This document shows, in pieces, positions 21,339 through 23,735 of a stretch of DNA of 23,735 bases (the first letter of the stretch is position 1; each line of letters starts with the position of its first letter). The position numbers and the translations under genes are program-made. Under the pieces are notes generated by a model. It had not been told where the DNA came from and searched no databases. It saw nothing but the letters and a program-made list of their open reading frames with translations. Where the stretch lies: assembly GCA_937894725.1 (NCBI GenBank), contig CALAYL010000080.1:1-23735 (forward strand), read 5' to 3'. The stretch comes from an uncultured Bacteroidota bacterium (GTDB lineage: Bacteria > Bacteroidota > Bacteroidia > Chitinophagales > LD1).

Positions 21339-23735
21339 ATGTGTAAAATAAAACAGCTCGCTCTTTCCTTTTTATATTTGTTTATTCCTTACTTCTCGTA
21401 TTGTCAATGTACGCCCGCACCTCCTTTGTTTATGCAAAATCCTTCCTTTGAAGGGCCACGACAAGCGCACCAAACGCCAGGTCCTTGGCAAACATGTCAA
21501 GTAGGACAAACACCCGATACTCAACCCGGCAATTGGGGTGTGACCTTAGCTCCTTCAAATGGAAACTCTTATTTAGGTCTAGTAGCTCAATATGCCAATA
21601 ACAACCCTAATAGCGGACAGCTAATATGGCAAGAAGGTGCAAGTCAAGCTTTGAGTGGTCCATTAGTAGCGGGCACGGAGTATTCTTTTACGGTAGATTT
21701 GTCAAACTCTAACTCTACTGGCGGAGGTATTCAACCGGGTTGTGCTGAAGTGCAGATTTATGGAGGATTTGGCAGATGCGACAAAGGGCAATTGCTTTGG
21801 AGCTCAGGAAATTTAACCAACTATGACCAATGGCTTACATTTGCTGTAGATTTTATTCCTACCCAAAATTTTACTTGGTTTTCATTTATCATTAACCCTC
21901 TTGGTTGCTCTGCATTGCCGTATGTTTTGATAGATAATATCACTCCTGTGCAGCCAAAGACAGTAAAAGCAACCTTAAATTTATTGCAAGGAGTTTTGTG
22001 TAATGGTGGAAACTCCGCATCAATAAAAACATCTGTAAAAGGAGATAACAAGCCCTTTACTTATAATTGGAGCGCACCTATAGGCAATCGATTAAATGAT
22101 TCGGTTTATCAAAACTTATCCGCAGGCTGGCAAAGTGTTACTGTTACTGATAGCAAAGGATGTACCTCTACCGATTCCATTTTGATCTCACAACCGCCTC
22201 CATTTGCATTGGCAGATAAAATGGTGATAGATGCAAACTGCTTTGGAAATGGTGGTTCTGCCATGCTACAATACAGAGGGGCTACCCCAAAATCTATATA
22301 TCCTTTTTACGATTATTATTGGAGCAATGGCTCTACTAAGTCTGGGACACAAACACCTCTTTCTCCAGGGTTCTACTATCTTACTGTTACCGATTCCAAT
22401 AATTGCAGTATTAAAGATACTGTAAAAATAGACATTGGTGCCGGTTTTATGGTAGATACACTTATCAGACGAAACAATTGTCTCACAGCGACAAACAATA
22501 TAGATATAGCCCTTACGCCAATAGGAGGCACAGCGCCATTTACCTATATTTGGAATACAGTGCCAGTGCAAAACACCTCTACAGCCTCCAATCTCAATAC
22601 GGGAAATTATTCAGTAACAATTACAGATAATTTGGGATGTAAAGATACACTAACCTTTAGCGTCCTTACTCCGCCTAAAGGGGTTTTTGTAGGCTATACT
22701 AAAACGGATATAAAGTGCAATGGACAAAACACGGGAAATATTACCTTGAATGTAACCGCCATAAATCCTATTTCCACCTATACCTGGTCGCCCAATGTGA
22801 GCAGCACAAGTACAGCAACTAATTTGGCTGCTGGTGTTTATCGGGTTACGGTTTTAGATAATAAGGGGTGTCAAGACACAGCCACCATCACACTTACACA
22901 GCCACCACCAATGGTTGATACGACTAAGACCTATGACGTTCGATGTTTTGGTCAAGACGGAGGCTATATAGATGTAAAAATGTCTGGTGGGACTCGACCA
23001 TATACTTATTTGTGGAGTACATTGCCAGCTCAAACGGATTCTATTGCTAAAAATTTGACTGCGGGTAGTTACTCACTTACGGTTACAGATTCCAATAGCT
23101 GTGTTTATACTCTTTCTCGAAATATCACTCAGCCAACACAACCCCTGCAAGCCACATTTAATTTTGATACGTTGAAATGCTTTGGAGATACTACTGCCTT
23201 TCTACAAATTAATTTGAGTGGTGGTACACCAGGCTATTTTTATGAATGGAGTACAGATACTTCCTTTATCGGAAATACTCCTCGAGTAGATAATTTAGGT
23301 ACTGGCGTTTATTACATAAAAGGAAGTGATATCAATGGATGTGCAATTTTTGATACTTTCTTTGTTGATCAACCTGATGACTATAAGCACCCCTCGTTTA
23401 CAGCTGTAAATGTATGTAGAGATAAGCCTTTACAATTTATCAATACTACCGATACTTTAGGAGGAGTTGCATCGCTCACATGGTCATGGTCTTTTGGAGA
23501 TGGGGGCATGGATTCAATTTATAGTCCATCACATGCCTATGCGGTCGCAGACACTTTTAGCGTAAAGCTCATAGCCAATACAAATGGATGTAGAGATAGT
23601 ATCACAAAAACGGTTCGTACATTCTTTGTGCCAATAGCTAACTTTTCACTAGCAGATGTATGTCAAAAGGATTCAGTTATGATATTGAATAGCTCGAATA
23701 TTGGGGGAGGAAATATGGCATACAGTTGGGATTTT
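21339..23735 (+). CDS. SprB-repeat / PKD-domain surface protein, 3' end beyond the window
   Basis: From ATG at 21339 the frame stays open for 799 codons to the window edge. AAAGGA lies 4 bp before the start, a better ribosome-binding site than most genes here have. Residues 1 to about 23 form a signal peptide (SFLYLFIPYFSYCQ). A jelly-roll-like N-terminal domain follows (about 30-205), beginning NPSFEG and including YLGLVAQY and VLIDNIT. Six SprB-type repeats come next, each with a C-x-G/N start, an often GG-x-x-P(Y/F)-x-Y-x-W core and an AG-x-Y-x-VTVTD-x-x-GC end. Their cysteine pairs are at 221/275, 301/356, 381/434, 460/511, 536/588 and 614/668. A PKD domain with SFGDG (718-722) and the start of a second (about 763 on) follow. 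Such proteins are typically T9SS-exported adhesins or gliding-related surface filaments; the expected C-terminal sorting domain lies outside the window. Confidence 0.88.
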   Translation, partial: MCKIKQLALSFLYLFIPYFSYCQCTPAPPLFMQNPSFEGPRQAHQTPGPWQTCQVGQTPDTQPGNWGVTLAPSNGNSYLGLVAQYANNNPNSGQLIWQEGASQALSGPLVAGTEYSFTVDLSNSNSTGGGIQPGCAEVQIYGGFGRCDKGQLLWSSGNLTNYDQWLTFAVDFIPTQNFTWFSFIINPLGCSALPYVLIDNITPVQPKTVKATLNLLQGVLCNGGNSASIKTSVKGDNKPFTYNWSAPIGNRLNDSVYQNLSAGWQSVTVTDSKGCTSTDSILISQPPPFALADKMVIDANCFGNGGSAMLQYRGATPKSIYPFYDYYWSNGSTKSGTQTPLSPGFYYLTVTDSNNCSIKDTVKIDIGAGFMVDTLIRRNNCLTATNNIDIALTPIGGTAPFTYIWNTVPVQNTSTASNLNTGNYSVTITDNLGCKDTLTFSVLTPPKGVFVGYTKTDIKCNGQNTGNITLNVTAINPISTYTWSPNVSSTSTATNLAAGVYRVTVLDNKGCQDTATITLTQPPPMVDTTKTYDVRCFGQDGGYIDVKMSGGTRPYTYLWSTLPAQTDSIAKNLTAGSYSLTVTDSNSCVYTLSRNITQPTQPLQATFNFDTLKCFGDTTAFLQINLSGGTPGYFYEWSTDTSFIGNTPRVDNLGTGVYYIKGSDINGCAIFDTFFVDQPDDYKHPSFTAVNVCRDKPLQFINTTDTLGGVASLTWSWSFGDGGMDSIYSPSHAYAVADTFSVKLIANTNGCRDSITKTVRTFFVPIANFSLADVCQKDSVMILNSSNIGGGNMAYSWDF

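Noticed and set aside
22266..22571. A 101-codon minus-strand frame inside the SprB-repeat gene
   Set aside because: It is antisense to a clearly coding repeat region and has no signs of being a protein in its own right.

Overview
The window reads as chromosomal DNA of a Bacteroidota bacterium. The evidence is an esterase with a type IX secretion (Por) C-terminal sorting domain, a large SprB-repeat/PKD surface protein, a DUF2723 (GT117) membrane protein, a PaaN-type aldehyde dehydrogenase, poor Shine-Dalgarno sequences, several matches to the phylum's TAnnTTTG -7 element, and low-to-moderate GC. I cannot assign an order or genus.

Layout. Positions 1-344 hold no supportable gene. At 345-1139 (+) is a secreted beta-propeller-like protein of unknown function, which converges through a clear terminator on a secreted T9SS-type esterase (1194-2384, -). 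Upstream of the esterase on the same strand is metG (2444-4555, -), divergent from an LD-carboxypeptidase (4669-5544, +). That gene meets a ThiE/TenI-like gene (5541-6185, -) so tightly that one TTAA supplies both stop codons. A NadR-type nucleoside kinase (6326-6847, +, GTG start) runs 20 bp into the 3' end of a TPR/transmembrane class III cyclase-like protein (6828-8924, -). paaN (8973-10625, -), rlmB (10839-11591, -) and the long DUF2723 gene (11664-14894, -) follow, with a hairpin terminator separating the last two. A small secreted hypothetical (15010-15498, +) converges on a compact operon read leftwards from 20069: GlcD-type FAD oxidase, PBP2 (mrdA), RodA. A DUF1569/DinB-like gene (20395-20847, +), a tRNA-Arg(CCU) with its own terminator (21152-21223, -) and the open 5' end of a SprB/PKD adhesin (21339 to the window edge, +) complete the window.

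How it fits together. Most genes are core housekeeping: aminoacylation, 23S rRNA methylation, lateral-wall elongation (RodA with PBP2), peptidoglycan recycling (LdcA) and cofactor-related enzymes. The cell-surface theme (T9SS esterase, SprB/PKD protein, DUF2723 glycosyltransferase-like protein) is typical of the phylum. No insertion sequence, prophage, CRISPR array or defence locus was found.

Points most worth a second look are (1) the cyclase-like protein, which keeps its metal-binding and purine-selecting residues but has lost both transition-state residues (Asn to Gln624, Arg to Asn628); (2) the SprB-repeat protein, with six repeats of 76-80 residues, each carrying a regularly spaced cysteine pair, running off the window; and (3) a perfect 10-bp inverted repeat just upstream of the predicted promoter of the oxidase-mrdA-rodA operon. 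No wholly new multi-gene system is evident.
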